Position numbers and translations under genes: made by a program
Assembly (NCBI GenBank): GCA_964036045.1
Contig: OZ038383.1
Location: forward strand, 34,677,394 to 34,741,393
Direction of reading: 5' to 3'
DNA length: 64,000 bases
DNA from: Eutreptiella sp. 'Long Island Sound 2002'
Taxonomy: Eukaryota; Euglenozoa; Euglenophyceae; Eutreptiales; Eutreptiaceae
In this document: piece after piece, positions 53,028-64,000 of the stretch
Numbering within the stretch: position 1 is the first letter of the stretch
How the letters are laid out: the number at the start of each line of letters is the position of its first letter
Notes under the pieces: model-generated
Seen by the model: the letters and a program-made list of their open reading frames with translations, nothing else
Database searches by the model: none
What the model was told of the DNA's origin: nothing

Positions 53028-55974
53028 GGGGCCGGCCACGGGACGCTGCGGTGACACGCACAGGTGAGCAGGCAGGCAAGGCACTACGCTCACAAGGGCA
53101 TCAATACGCTCGTGTCATGTGACAAAGCGTTTCAGGCTCCTTGCCACTCTGCAACAAGGGAACGAAAGTATGTACAGCAACACATCAGGATATGTACACA
53201 TGGGGCTAAGACTGGACTGGGGTAAGGGCATCACAGGACAATAGACACTCCATCCCAACTTGTATCCCAATCCCAGGTCCGACCCTCTGAGTGGCTGGTG
53301 GGGGCGGGGGCTCAAACACAACCCATGCCCTGCTCAGTCCGGACCCTGAAACCCTGCCAATAGGGGGGGTGTCCCGCCCAGCCACAGGCAAGTTCCTGAG
53401 AACCAAGGAGCTCCAAGGTCAACCCACTATAACTCCCTCTGCTCCCTTAACAGCAGGTCCCAACTCCACTCTGAGCGAGAGATATGGCCCCGCCATTATC
53501 CCTCAGGAGTTGGTAGCTGAAAATGGGCTGTTTCAGCCCAAACTGATATTAGCTCCAAAATCTCCAAAACTGACCCCTCGTCCGGACCCGCCAGAGGTAG
53601 GGACAAGGCAACTGACCCTATGCCCTTCGAGTACGAACTCCTTGGAGCCCTCACCCAACCTGGTTCCCTCTGAGGTCCCGGCATCAGGGCAACACGGATT
53701 CGTCAAGTGGGGTCATGATTCCAAAATCACCAAAATTAGCGTCATTCCCACGCGTGCCTCGCCCGGCCAGGGCAAGGCCAATGGCCCACAGGATAGGAGG
53801 CAGGACCTAGGACTTCTATCTGAGTGTTCAACATGGAGTTAGCTCCGGGCTCCCTGTGGGCTCAGAGAAATGGGGCCGCCAATTGACCACACGGAAGGGG
53901 GAAATTGGGGTCCCAAAATGGGGTCATTTTGGCTGATCGAAATGAGCCAAAATTCGGGGCGCTCCCAATAGTATATCTCCACGCCGGCTTGGAGATCGGA
54001 TCCGCCATTCCATACGCGATCCACCAGGAGTCCAACTGACACTCCCATGCCCTTGGCCCCCAAAGATCTGCATGCCAGTTGGCGTGGTGATGATCCAAAT
54101 TGGGTCCACAAATGCCAAAATGGCAAAATTGCCCACACTCACTTTGGGCTAGCGCCTTAACGAAGGTTGCTCCGCTTCGCCCACGTGGTGTGTGAACCAT
54201 GGGGACCAATATGCATAACACCCATGTCATATATGGTCCATTGGTCCATGCGTCCGGCGTGCACGGGTGGGCTCAACATAGTGCACGGCGGGCAGCAAAA
54301 GTGGAAAATTGCTCAAAATGGCCACAAATGCGCACACTCATGGTTGGGGCAAACGAGGCACATGCCCGACTCGGACCGGAGTGTGCCATAGGATTGGTAT
54401 CAAGTCATATGTGTCCAACATATCTTTTGGGCGTCGCCCAACTCCTCCGGTTTTGGGAATGGCAGGGTCGCCAAGTGAGCCCATGATTTGGGATAGTCCC
54501 AAATCGCCAACATGGCGGCCACGGTATGCCAAGCCCAAGAGGAGTTATTCGCTGGGTCCAAGATATGTTGGGCACCGAAGTATGTACCCTCATAACATAC
54601 TTGAGTCATGATGTCAATTGAGCGCGGTCGCCACTTGACATCATGACGGGCCAAAAACGGCAAAATTGGCACAAAGATACACAAGAGTGCCTTGAAAGGT
54701 GCACAATTATATTATAATATCTTCGGCTTGGATCGTGCAATCAACTAATCCTTCTAAACATAATGACTTGACACCAATGACCTCTGATCCCACATATGTG
54801 CTCCACTTGGGGCGCTTTGAAAGGTTACGAGCGCTGCCTTCCAAGTGCGCACATGAAAATATTGAAAATTGCAAAACACACACCTTGCTCCCAACGCATC
54901 GCTTTGGGATCGCCACACAAGCTTCCCTTCACAAAGGTTAGGCCTGCAATTGATTGTGGGGAGTATGGAGAAGGGGCTTACACAATATGAGGTCCATTGG
55001 CGGGTTTGGCTTGGAGCGATGGACCCGCCAAATGGGCACGCAACACAACACATGGCACATACCACATATTGCCCAAAAAGGTAGCTCCCCCCACGATATG
55101 TCATGCCCCTCCAAGGGCATAACTTTGTGTCAATCGCTCATAGAAACTCAAGGAGAGTTCCTATGCAACACCAACACTTGCGCGCTACACTCGAAAGTTA
55201 TCTTAACGCACGCAATATCATGGCCATAGAGTTACAACGCAAACTCTACCCTCTTGACCATGATCCATTACACTAGCGCGCACGTGTAGAGACGCAAGGC
55301 ATATAATGCTTCCTAAATTACGTCGGGAGTATTGTGAATACATCCCACGTTTTCTTATTGTCATTCCTCGCAAGCAACACGAGATATGACCTTCACAAGT
55401 GGCCTCACGAATCAACTTTGTTTTGCCCATATCTTTAAGACAAATGGAGGGCAGGATAAAAGGAAAGTTGATTCGTGCATAGGGAAGCACGTAGGTCCAC
55501 TCGAAAGAGGTCAAATCAAGTGCGGGGATGTCGAAGTCGAAAATCCGATTTCGACATCCTGAAAAATTCGGATTAAGGTTGCGAGTGTAGAATGTGAAAA
55601 TTGCGGATGCATCAACGCAATTCCTGAAGACTTTAGAGCCTTCGTCACGGATAGCGTTAAAATTTCCATTATTAACAGTTAAACTGGCGGTTACAGTAAA
55701 GTCGCGAGCCAACCGCCAGCTGCCAAAACAGTGAATATCAGAACGGAAGCGTAAACATTGACGGAAACAATATGAAAATAAAACCCTGTTGATTCCTGAC
55801 ATTCTGATACACAAATCTCCGCTGGCGGTGCATCGGTTGCCGATGCGGGGCTTTACGGCACCGTACATGGGGTTAGTGGACCGGAGACCGGTCTTCCCTT
55901 CCGTACATGGGGTTAGTGGACCGGAGACCGGTTGTATGCCCTAACCTGGCCATGGGGTTCTGGGTACCGCTTCA
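53028..55974 (-). repeat. Left (3') LTR of element E
   Basis: Matches 60485-63495 over nearly its whole length with scattered substitutions and a few indels. It starts TGAAGC at 55974. The left edge is set where identity with the other copy starts (GGGGCCGGCCACGGG); both copies are preceded by a similar ACGCGTT(C/T)(C/T)CGT, so the edge may be ~15 bases further left. It contains the conserved hairpin at 55527-55558. Confidence 0.8.
55861..55935. repeat. 40-bp tandem duplication inside element E LTR
   Basis: CCGTACATGGGGTTAGTGGA followed by CCGGAGACCGG occurs at 55861 and again at 55901. The other LTR has the same pair at 63382 and 63422. Confidence 0.85.
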
Positions 55975-55985
55975 CCCCCCTCCTT
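55975..55985 (-). other. Polypurine tract of element E
   Basis: The minus strand reads AAGGAGGGGGG immediately before the LTR start TGAAGC. The same tract stands at about 63496-63506 before the right LTR. Confidence 0.65.
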
Positions 55986-57448
55986 AGGGCAAACCCTGGG
56001 GGGGGCTCGATAACACCCTCGCATGGCAGCGGGTACCCAGGACCATCCCCCGAAGGGGGGGGGTGTCACACCCTCACTTCAGGCTGACTCAGGTGAGGCT
56101 GCCCAAATCCCACAGTAAGATAGGTATGATGCTGTAAAAGCTCGTAGCACATGTATAGTATCAAGTATCAAGTCCCGGGTCCTGGCGGCGATTGTTCGGC
56201 ATCCAAAGGACCCGTTAACCAATACCAGGCGCACCGGGTGCCGGCTGCTACGGTCACCACCACAGTGGCAGTGGCATACACGGCCAACATAGGCGACACA
56301 CGACGACCGAGGTGGTCCCACAGGTCGAGAGCGACCACAAAGATTCATCAGGCTACCCCAAGCTTCCCAAGGCCCGCCGACTGGGGAGAGTCCCCACGGG
56401 TCCTTCCTCGGGCGCACCATGTCCATATCTATACGACGCGAGTCCAGAGTGTCACAGCCGAAAGAGCTCCTCCTTGAGGGATCGGGCATCAAGGCCGTCT
56501 TTCCCCTCGCCCTATTACCACGAAGGCCATACATGAGGGAGTCCTCATGCAGTGTGGGCGGAGGCGTCGACTCCTCAAACCACCAGTTTCCCAGGCAGAC
56601 TGACCGAGGTCAGGAGCACCGGAGGCCGCCATCCGACTGCAAGTGCGTCTGCGAGTCGGTAGGCTCACACTGGGACTGACAGTGGCGGACCGCTGGGAGT
56701 GTAGTCAGGCAACTGGGCTTCCCGCCTGGCGCCATCAGGATCTCCATATCACAGCGAATAGGGCACACGGTATCACGGGCACTCAAACAGTAGAACCTGT
56801 ACTTAGGTACTTGTCCAGGCTGGACCTTAAGTAAAAAACATGTAAACGGCGACTCAGGGCGCCTCTGTTTCCCGATTCGTGGTGAAAAACAGTCCATCCC
56901 TCAGCGATGGGCTGATGACACTTAACATACAGATGCACGTATCCTGGAGGGCAGAAAAACAAGCAATAATCTGGGTAAATAGGCGTGTAAACACACTCTG
57001 GACAGAGTGCCAAACCACGCCACGGTCAGGATAAGGCATATGCAGGAGGGTGGACAGGAAAACGCCTGAGTTCAGGCCATATATGGTCTGCAGACACACG
57101 TCGACTGGTCTGGATTCCGCAAGTGCCATGGAACCAGACCACACACCAAAAATGGCAATGCCGATGACAGCGGCATCCGTTGCGCAACGTCGTATGGGCT
57201 TCAAGGCCCCAAGAGCTCAGAAAAATGAAGGTCAGTCGCCCTACCTGGTTTCCCAAGGATTCCGCAGGGGGGGGAGTGACAAATGGAAGTGAAAAAGAGG
57301 GGCCATCCTCCTCTGGGTTCAGCGGGGGGGGGTATATGGCCACTCTGATGGCAGGTCACCGGAAGACCGAAGAAAGCAAGCAAGTAAGGGACGATCCGTC
57401 GACCTCACAAGCGCTCATAACACATCAGGGGAGAGCTCGGGGCGCTGA
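55986..57448 (-). other. 3' untranslated internal region of element E
   Basis: About 1.46 kb between the pol stop and the PPT without a recognisable gene. Its left ~450 bases match 63507-64000. Confidence 0.55.
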
Positions 57449-60400
57449 TCAGGCACCCCTGGCTGCAATCGCCCGGGTGAGTGCTGCCAAGTCCGAAACG
57501 TGGATCTTGGTCTTGTGCTTGCGGATGTACTCCATGAAGGGAATATTGACCCGCGGCACGAACGAGGAGACGGGTTCCCAGGTGTCGTGGGACGGCCCAT
57601 AGCCTCGCCAACGAACCTTGAACTCCAGGCCTCCTGGTGCCGAGGCTTTCAGACGCTGAGCCAGGATCTTCTCGACAGTATAGTCGTCCTGCTCAGCATA
57701 GTCATCATTCGAATCAGCCTCATGTGCGGCATAGCTCAGGGACACATGTTGGCCACGGAGGTCGGGTTCCCGCACACGGAGTTGACTCTCGTGGCGCTCC
57801 CGGAACTGTCCGTGACCCACCTTGATGCGGTAGGTGTCCTCACCAATCCTGCGGACCACCTCGCCGGGTGTGAACCAGGTCTTGGTGCGGTGGGTGCCCA
57901 TAGGGCGGGGTCTGATCACCCACACCGGGTCTCCCACCCTGAACTTCTGCGCTGTCGAGCTTGGGGCGGACTTCTGACGCTCAGCATGCTCCTTCTCGAG
58001 CTGCTGGCGGATGTCCCGCGCCGTTTGCTCTTGCCGCGCGAAGAATTCCTTGGCATCCATGGCCATGCCATCACCAGACAAGGGAAGTCCCCTACCCAGG
58101 GGGTCCCTGCCGAACAGAATCTGGTGAGGGGACAAACCGCCCGGAGTGGGGGTGTCATGATGGGCCTTCAGAGCAGGCCACATCTCCTCAAACCAGTTCC
58201 GACGTGGATTGGTGATGTGGATCTTGCGCAGCTTCTCGAAGAGCTGCCGTCCAGCCACTTCAGCACGGCCGTTGCACCGGCTGAGATAGGCGACGCTTCT
58301 GGCATGACGTATTCCCATGAGGGAACACATAGCCTTGAACCAGCCACCAGTAGACTGGGGCCCTCGGTCACTGCAAATGGTGCGGCGGATGTCAAAGACG
58401 GTCAGCCAATGACGAATCATCATGACTGCCACTTCCTTGGCAAGCAACCTGTTTTTGCGTGCCGGAACGGCTACTACGTAGCCACTGTGGCGATCCACAC
58501 AAAGAACCACACAGTCAAAGGTCTCCTTGCCAATGTGCACTTCGGGCATGGAGAAGACGTCCATGGCCACGCTCTCCATGGGCTGGTCAGGAACCGGGGT
58601 CCATTGGGGTTCCCCCTTGACGTTCCGGTTATCCGGATTGCAGGCCTGGCAGACCGAGCAACCCTTCCTGACCTTCTTGATGGCGGTGTAGAGAACGATA
58701 TGGTCGATCTCGAACCGACGCTGCATGTCAAGAGCCTGCTTCTTGACCCCTGGGTGCAGCATGTGGTGGTGCCAAGCTTCACAAAGCTCGAGCACCCGGG
58801 ACTCCGGTACTAGCAGCTTACCATTGCGGTAGAGCTTGCCATCTTCCTCGGTCAGCCCCTTTGGCCACTTCTGCCCGTCGTCAGGGTGGGTCACAGCCCT
58901 ATACTCGGCCGCAAAGGCCTCAGACTTGGCGTAATCGTCGGTCCAGTCGTCCTGGAGGCAAGACTCCGGGAAGAGGTGCTTGTCGGACTCAGCTCCCACA
59001 GGGGCCAGTACACTGACCGCTCTGCCCACCCTCGACGCGAGGGGGGCATCCGCAGCCATGACGAAGAAGCATTTAGCACCCTCCTCCTCCATCAGGCGCT
59101 CCATCTCGATGATCCTCTTGGCTTCAGCGGTCTCAGCCTCATCGCCATGGGCAGAGATATCCGTCATGCCCTTGCTGGCGGGATAGGCCCACCTGCTGAG
59201 ACAGTCCGCCACGGTGTTGTCCTTTCCAGGAATATACACAACCGTAAGGTCGAACTTGGCCAAGGTCTCATGCCATCTTGCCCGTCGGGAGGCGGGACCT
59301 GAGGGGGTGTCCACGTGCTCCTTGTGCCACGACTGCAGACTCTGATGGTCGGTGCAGACGGTGACGGGATGGAGGGCTATGTACCCAGCCGATTTCCTGA
59401 GAGCCATGACGATGGCATACGCCTCCTTTTCACGGGGCGTCCACGTCCGTCTCTGGCCTTCCGCCAGGACTCGGCTCCAGAAGGCCACGGGCACGTGCCT
59501 CCCGTCTTCAAGCACTTGCTCCAACACAGCGCCAATGGCGTAGTCGGAAGCGTCGGTGCGCAGGACGAACTCTCGGTCGGGATCCACGAGGTGCAGACCC
59601 ACTGCGGATAGCAGCGCCTGCCTCATCCCCTCAAAGGCACGGTCGGACTCAGCTGTCCAGACCAGAGCCTTCTTGGACCCCTTCTTGGTCTCCTCTCGGT
59701 TGCCCTTGAGCATGGTCGTCATGGGGGCTGCATACTCGGCATACATTTTGATATACCCCGAGTAGTAGTTGCAGAACCCCAGATACGCCCGTAGCTCAGA
59801 GACCGTCTTGGGCTTTCCCCAATGCTCGATCGCGGCCACCATGCCAGGTATGGGCTTTCGCTGCCCGTTCCCAACTACGTGGCCAGCGAAGACCACCTCG
59901 CTTACCGCAATGGTGGCCTTGTCACTGCTGCCCGTGAGTTTGTCCCGAACCAGAAGGTCCAGCACTCGAGTGACGTCCCTCTCATGTGCCTCCAGGAGCT
60001 CCTCGTAGCTCATACTGGGGTCCCCGGACGCGATGATCACGTCGTCCACGAAGGGGTCCGCACAGTCGCGCACCGGCTCAAGCAGGTTCTCCAGCATCCG
60101 CTGAAAAGCCGCATTGCCGTTGGTCACGCCCATGGGCATCACCTTCCACTGGAGAGGTCCAAGTGGGGTGCTCATGGCTGTGCAGGCACGGGACTCCTCG
60201 GCGAGAGGCATCTGATGATAACCATGTTTCAGGTCAATCACCGTGAAGATCCTCCGCCGGTGTTGCTTTTGCAGCATGTCCTCAATGAGGGGCAGCGTAT
60301 AGCTGTCGTGCTGCGTTTGGGCGTTCAGGCCGCGGTAGTCGACCACGAGCCGCCACTCACCGGCCACCTTCTTGGGGACGACGAAGCACGGAGAGGCCCA

Positions 60401-60538
60401 TTCGGAGTGGCACGGCTCGAGCCAACCCCTCTGGATGAAGTCACGGGGGATCTTCTCCATGGCCTCCTTCTGACGCGTTTTCGTGGGGGGCCGGCCACGG
60501 GACGCTGCGGTGACACGCACAGGTGAGCAGGCAGGCAA
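57449..60538 (-). CDS. pol: Pol of element E: RT, RNase H, integrase, chromodomain; intact 1,029-codon frame
   Basis: No internal stop. RT: EWRLVVDYRGLN, TVIDLKHGYHQMP (Asp 102), FVDD at 163-166, LGFCNYYSGYI. RNase H: TDASDYAIG (329), REKEAYAI (370-372), CTDHQSL (397), NTVADCLSRW (445). Zinc domain: H591/H595 with C627/C630. Integrase: Asp 660, Asp 724 and Glu 760 (exact D-35-E; SDRG, NGRAE). Chromodomain 953-1008: YTVEKILAQR, KVRWRGYG, TWEPVSSF. The first ~18 codons come from LTR sequence (MPACSPVRVTAASRGRPP), and the RT fingers start abruptly, so gag, protease and the RT N-terminus were deleted. Intact catalytic sets suggest recent activity of the parent; this copy would need Gag from elsewhere. 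Confidence 0.93.
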   Translation of the reverse strand: MPACSPVRVTAASRGRPPTKTRQKEAMEKIPRDFIQRGWLEPCHSEWASPCFVVPKKVAGEWRLVVDYRGLNAQTQHDSYTLPLIEDMLQKQHRRRIFTVIDLKHGYHQMPLAEESRACTAMSTPLGPLQWKVMPMGVTNGNAAFQRMLENLLEPVRDCADPFVDDVIIASGDPSMSYEELLEAHERDVTRVLDLLVRDKLTGSSDKATIAVSEVVFAGHVVGNGQRKPIPGMVAAIEHWGKPKTVSELRAYLGFCNYYSGYIKMYAEYAAPMTTMLKGNREETKKGSKKALVWTAESDRAFEGMRQALLSAVGLHLVDPDREFVLRTDASDYAIGAVLEQVLEDGRHVPVAFWSRVLAEGQRRTWTPREKEAYAIVMALRKSAGYIALHPVTVCTDHQSLQSWHKEHVDTPSGPASRRARWHETLAKFDLTVVYIPGKDNTVADCLSRWAYPASKGMTDISAHGDEAETAEAKRIIEMERLMEEEGAKCFFVMAADAPLASRVGRAVSVLAPVGAESDKHLFPESCLQDDWTDDYAKSEAFAAEYRAVTHPDDGQKWPKGLTEEDGKLYRNGKLLVPESRVLELCEAWHHHMLHPGVKKQALDMQRRFEIDHIVLYTAIKKVRKGCSVCQACNPDNRNVKGEPQWTPVPDQPMESVAMDVFSMPEVHIGKETFDCVVLCVDRHSGYVVAVPARKNRLLAKEVAVMMIRHWLTVFDIRRTICSDRGPQSTGGWFKAMCSLMGIRHARSVAYLSRCNGRAEVAGRQLFEKLRKIHITNPRRNWFEEMWPALKAHHDTPTPGGLSPHQILFGRDPLGRGLPLSGDGMAMDAKEFFARQEQTARDIRQQLEKEHAERQKSAPSSTAQKFRVGDPVWVIRPRPMGTHRTKTWFTPGEVVRRIGEDTYRIKVGHGQFRERHESQLRVREPDLRGQHVSLSYAAHEADSNDDYAEQDDYTVEKILAQRLKASAPGGLEFKVRWRGYGPSHDTWEPVSSFVPRVNIPFMEYIRKHKTKIHVSDLAALTRAIAARGA

Positions 60539-63495
60539 AGCACTACGCTCACAAGGGCATCAATACGCTCGTGTCATGTGACAAAGCGTTTCAGGATCCT
60601 TGCGACTCTGCAACAAGGGAACGAAAGTATGTACAGCTACACATCAGGATATGTACACATGGGGTTAAGACTGGACCGGGGTAAGGGCATCACAGAACAA
60701 TAGACACTCAGTCCTAACTCGTATCCCAATCCCAGGTCCGACCCTCTCAGTGGCTGGTGGGGGCGGGGGCTCAAACACAACCCATGCCCTGCTCAGTCCG
60801 GACCCTGAAACCCTGCCCATAAGGGAGGTGTTTTGCCAAGCCACAGGCGAGTTCCTGAGAACCAAGAATGCTCCAAGGCCAGCCCACGGTGGCTCCCTAT
60901 GCTCCCTTAACGGCAGGTCTCAACTCCACTCTGAGACAGAGATATGGCCCCGCCATTATCCCTCAGGAGTTGGTAGCTGAAAATGGGCTGTTTCAGCCCA
61001 AACTGATATTAGCTCAAAAATTCCCAAAATTGACCCCTCGTCCGGACCCATCAGAGGTAGGGACGAGGCAACTGACCCTTTGCCCTTCGAGTGGGAACTC
61101 CCTGGAACCCTCCCCCAACCTGGTTCCCTCTGAGGTCCCGGCATCAGGGCACCACGGGTTCGTCAAGTGGGGTCATGATGCCAAAATCACCAAAATTGGC
61201 GTCATTCCCACGCGTGGCTCGCCCGGCCAGGGCAACGCCAATAACTCACAGGGTAGGAGACAGGACCTAGGACTTATATCTGAGTGTACAACTTGAAATT
61301 ACGTCCAGGCTCCTTATAGGCATAGAGAAATGGGGCCGCCAATTGACCACACGGAAGGGGGAAATTGCGGTCCCAAAATGGGGTCATTTCGGCTGCTCGA
61401 AATGAGCCAAGATTCGGGGCGCCCCCAATAGTATATCTCCACGCCGGCTTGGAGATCGGATCCGCCATTCCATACGCGATCCACCGGGAGTCCAACTGAG
61501 ACTCCCATGCATTTGGCCCTCAGAGATCTCCATGCCACTCGGCGTGGTGACGATCCCAATTGGGTCCATAAATGCCAAAATGGTAAAATTGTCCACATTC
61601 ATTTGGGGCTAGCGCCTTAACGAAGGTTGCTCCGCTTCGCCCACGTGGTGTGTGAACCATGGGGACCCATATCCATATCACCCATGTCATATATGGTCCA
61701 TTGGTCCATGCGTCCGGCGTGCACGAGGGTTAGAACATAGTGCACGGCGGGCAGCAAAAGTGGATAATTGCTCAAAATGGCCAAAAATGCGCACACTCAT
61801 GGTTGGGGCAAACGAGGCACATGCCCGACTTGGACTGGAGTGTGTCATAGGATTGGTATCAAGTCATATTGGTCCAACATATCTTTTGGGCGTCGCCCAA
61901 TTCCTCCGGTTTTGGGAATGGCAGGGTCGCCAAGTGAGCCCATGATTTGGGATAGTCCCAAATCGCCAACATGGCGGCCACGGTGTGCCAAGCCCAAGAG
62001 GAGTTATTCGCCGGATTCAAGATATGTTGGGCACCGAAGTATGTACCCTCATAACATACTTGGGTCATGATGTCAATTGAGCGCAACGTTGAGAGACACG
62101 GTCGCCACTTGACATCATGACGGGCCAAAAATGGCAAAATTGGCGAAACAACACCCAAAAGTGCCTCGAAGGGCGCACAATTATATTATAATAACTTCGG
62201 CTTGGATCGTGCAATCAACTAATCCTTCTAAACACAATGACTTGACACCAATGACCTTCGATTCCACATATGTGCTCCACTTGGGGCGCCTTGAAAGGTT
62301 ACGCGCGCTACTTCCCAAGTGGGCACATGAAAATATGGAAAATTGCAAAACACACACCTTGCTCCCAACGCATCGCTTTGGGATCGCCACACAAGCTTCC
62401 CTTCACGAAGGTTAGGCTTGCAATTGATCGTAGGGAGTATGGAGAAGGGGCTTACACAATATGAGGTCCATTGGCGGGTTCGGCTGGGAGCGATGGACCC
62501 GCCAAATGGGCACGCAACACAACACATGGCACATACCACATATTGCCCAAAAAAATAGCTCCCCCCACGATATGTCATGCCCCTCCAAGGGCATAACTTT
62601 GTGTCAATCGCTCATAGGAACTCAAGAAGAGTTCCTATGCAACACCAACACTTGCGCGCTACACTCGAAAGTTATCTTAACGCACGCAATGTCATGGCCA
62701 ACGAGTTATAACGCAAACTCTACCCTCTTGACCATGATCCATTACACTAGCGCGCACGTGTGGAAACGCAAGGCATATAAAGCTTCCTAAATTACGTCGG
62801 GAGTATTGTGAATACATCCCACGTTTCCTTATTGTCATTCCTCGCAAGCAACACGAGATATGACCTTCACAAGTGGCCTCACGAATCAACTTTGTTTTGC
62901 CCATATCTTTAAGACAAATGGAGGGCAAGACAAAAGGAAAGTTGATTCGTGCATAGGGAAGCACGTAGGTCCACTCGAAGGAGGTCAAATCAAGTGCGGG
63001 GATGTCGAAATCGAAAATCCGATTTCGACATCCTGAAAAATTCGGATTAGGGTTGCGAGTGTAGAATGTGAAAATTGCGGATGCATCAACGCAATTCCTG
63101 AAGACTTTAGAGGCTTCGTCACGGATAGCGTTAAAATTTCCATTATAAACAGTTAAACTGGCGGTTACGGTAAAGTCGCGATCCAACCGCCAGCAGTCAA
63201 AACAGTGAATATCAGAACGGAAGCGTAAAAATTGACGAAACCAATATGAAAATAAAACCCTGTTGATTCCTGATATTCTGATACACAAATATCCGCTGGC
63301 GGTGCATCGGTTGCCGATGCGGGGCTTTACGGCACGGAACACGCTCCCGCCGGGCTCGCACCGGGCGTCAACGGGCGCCTTCCGTACATGGGGTTAGTGG
63401 ACCGGAGACCGGTCTTCCCTTCCGTACTTGGGGTTAGTGGACCGGAGACCGGGTGTATGCCGTAACCGGGCCATGGGGTTCTGGGTACCGCTTCA
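60485..63495 (-). repeat. Right (5') LTR of element E
   Basis: Second copy of the ~3-kb LTR. Compared with the left copy it has an insertion of ~47 bp near 63336-63380 and one of 13 bp near 62085. It starts TGAAGC at 63495 next to a PPT, so it is also the 3' LTR of the next copy to the right. Hairpin at 63001-63032. Confidence 0.8.
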
Positions 63496-64000
63496 CCCCC
63501 CTCCTTAGAGCAAACCCTGGGGGGGGCTCGATAATACCCAAGCATGGCAGCGGGTACCCAGGACCATATCCTGAAGGGGGGGTGTCACATCCTCACTTCA
63601 GGCTGATTCGCAGGTTAGGCTCCAAACTTCACAGTAAGACAGGCATAGTGCTGTAGGGTCTTGTAACTTCAAGTATAGTATGAAGTATCAAGTCCCGGGT
63701 CCTGGCGGCGATTGTTCGGCATCCAAAGGACCCGTTAACCCATACCAGGCGCACCGGGTGCCGGCTGCTACGGTCACCATTACAGTGGCAGTGGCATACA
63801 CAGCCAACATAGGCGTCACACGACGACCGAGGTGGTCCCACAGGTCGAGAGCGACCACAAAGATCCATCAGGCTACCCCAAGCTTCCCAAGGCCCGCCGA
63901 CTGGGGAGAGTCCCCACGGGTCCTTCCTCGGGCGCACCATGTCCATATCCATACGACGCGAGTCCAGAGTGGTACAGCCGAACTCCTTAAGGGATCTTAA
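63496..64000 (-). other. Internal 3' region of the next tandem copy of element E, cut by the window end
   Basis: PPT at about 63496-63506, then sequence matching 55986-56470, including AAGTCCCGGGTCCTGGCGGC. Homology continues to base 64000 with small indels at the end. Confidence 0.7.

Larger units (their letters stand above)
53028..64000 (-). mobile_element. Element E: tandem Ty3/gypsy LTR array, gag-less internal region
   Basis: Two ~3-kb direct repeats (53028-55974 and 60485-63495), each beginning TGAAGC on the minus strand after a polypurine tract, flank an internal region of 4.5 kb holding only pol. Beyond the right LTR the same PPT and internal 3' sequence start again and run off the window, so the order is LTR-internal-LTR-internal. 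Recombination between LTRs of neighbouring copies can give this. No PBS, gag or protease lies between the right LTR and RT; the RT frame starts within LTR sequence. Confidence 0.75.

Noticed and set aside
52035-53093. Long minus-strand repeat proteins over the minisatellite
   Set aside because: The 63-64-bp unit gives open frames in several registers; the sequence is explained by the tandem repeat.
55218-55868. 216-codon minus-strand ORF inside the element E LTR, also at 62692-63342
   Set aside because: The two copies are recent duplicates, so conservation is uninformative. One copy has a non-ATG start, and the diverged element A copy has no equivalent frame.
53028-64000. CRISPR-like array from the repeated blocks
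   Set aside because: The repeats are kilobase LTRs or contiguous minisatellites without unique spacers of constant length, and the DNA is eukaryotic.

Overview
This is eukaryotic nuclear DNA made almost entirely of retroelements. Evidence for a eukaryote: LTR retrotransposons with tRNA primer-binding sites, a very large non-LTR (LINE-type) retrotransposon, one well-supported GT-AG intron, minisatellites, and no bacterial operon structure. All large coding units lie on the minus strand except one gag relic. The organism cannot be named from this window. Three primer-binding sites match an initiator tRNA-Met ending CTCTGCTACCA rather than the land-plant CTCTGATACCA end; with the element types and the large G+C-rich LINE this suggests a microalga or other protist (low confidence).

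Layout. 1-4195: element A, a Ty3/gypsy-type LTR element entering from the left edge (gag, PBS, 2.36-kb 5' LTR), apparently inserted into the RNase H region of element B. 4196-9650: element B, a second Ty3/gypsy-type element (gag, zinc knuckle, protease, reverse transcriptase, truncated RNase H, PBS) decayed by stops and frameshifts. 9651-16934: non-coding DNA with a tRNA-like hairpin structure, several degenerate tandem repeats and three copies of a GC-rich palindrome. 16940-27212: element C, a complete 10.27-kb chromovirus with two 480-bp LTRs, a 5-bp target duplication AAGAG, PPT, PBS, gag, protease, a DIRS-type Dam-like domain, RT, RNase H, integrase and chromodomain. 27632-30024 and 30229-48943: two unrecognised genes, Y and X, on the minus strand. 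Gene X has a clear intron and is split by element D.

31596-47520: element D, a ~15.9-kb LINE-type element with ORF1, an ORF2 (apurinic-type endonuclease, RT, RNase H, C-terminal zinc motif) and an extra long downstream ORF3. It is flanked by an ~840-bp direct duplication of gene X. 49417-50630 (+): relic of a gag related to element B. 50631-53027: non-coding DNA ending in a 64-bp minisatellite. 53028-64000: element E, a tandem LTR-internal-LTR-internal arrangement with ~3-kb LTRs and an intact 1,029-codon pol with no gag or protease between the LTRs.

Most promising novel points: the Dam-like domain between protease and RT in element C; the three-ORF LINE whose ORF1 and ORF2 share a frame across a single UGA CGG, a known leaky-stop context; the very long duplication flanking that LINE; and an in-frame UGA at the gag-pol border of element B that is preserved in a separate relic. 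Nearly every ORF carries stops or frameshifts, so most of these elements are dead copies; element E pol is the exception.
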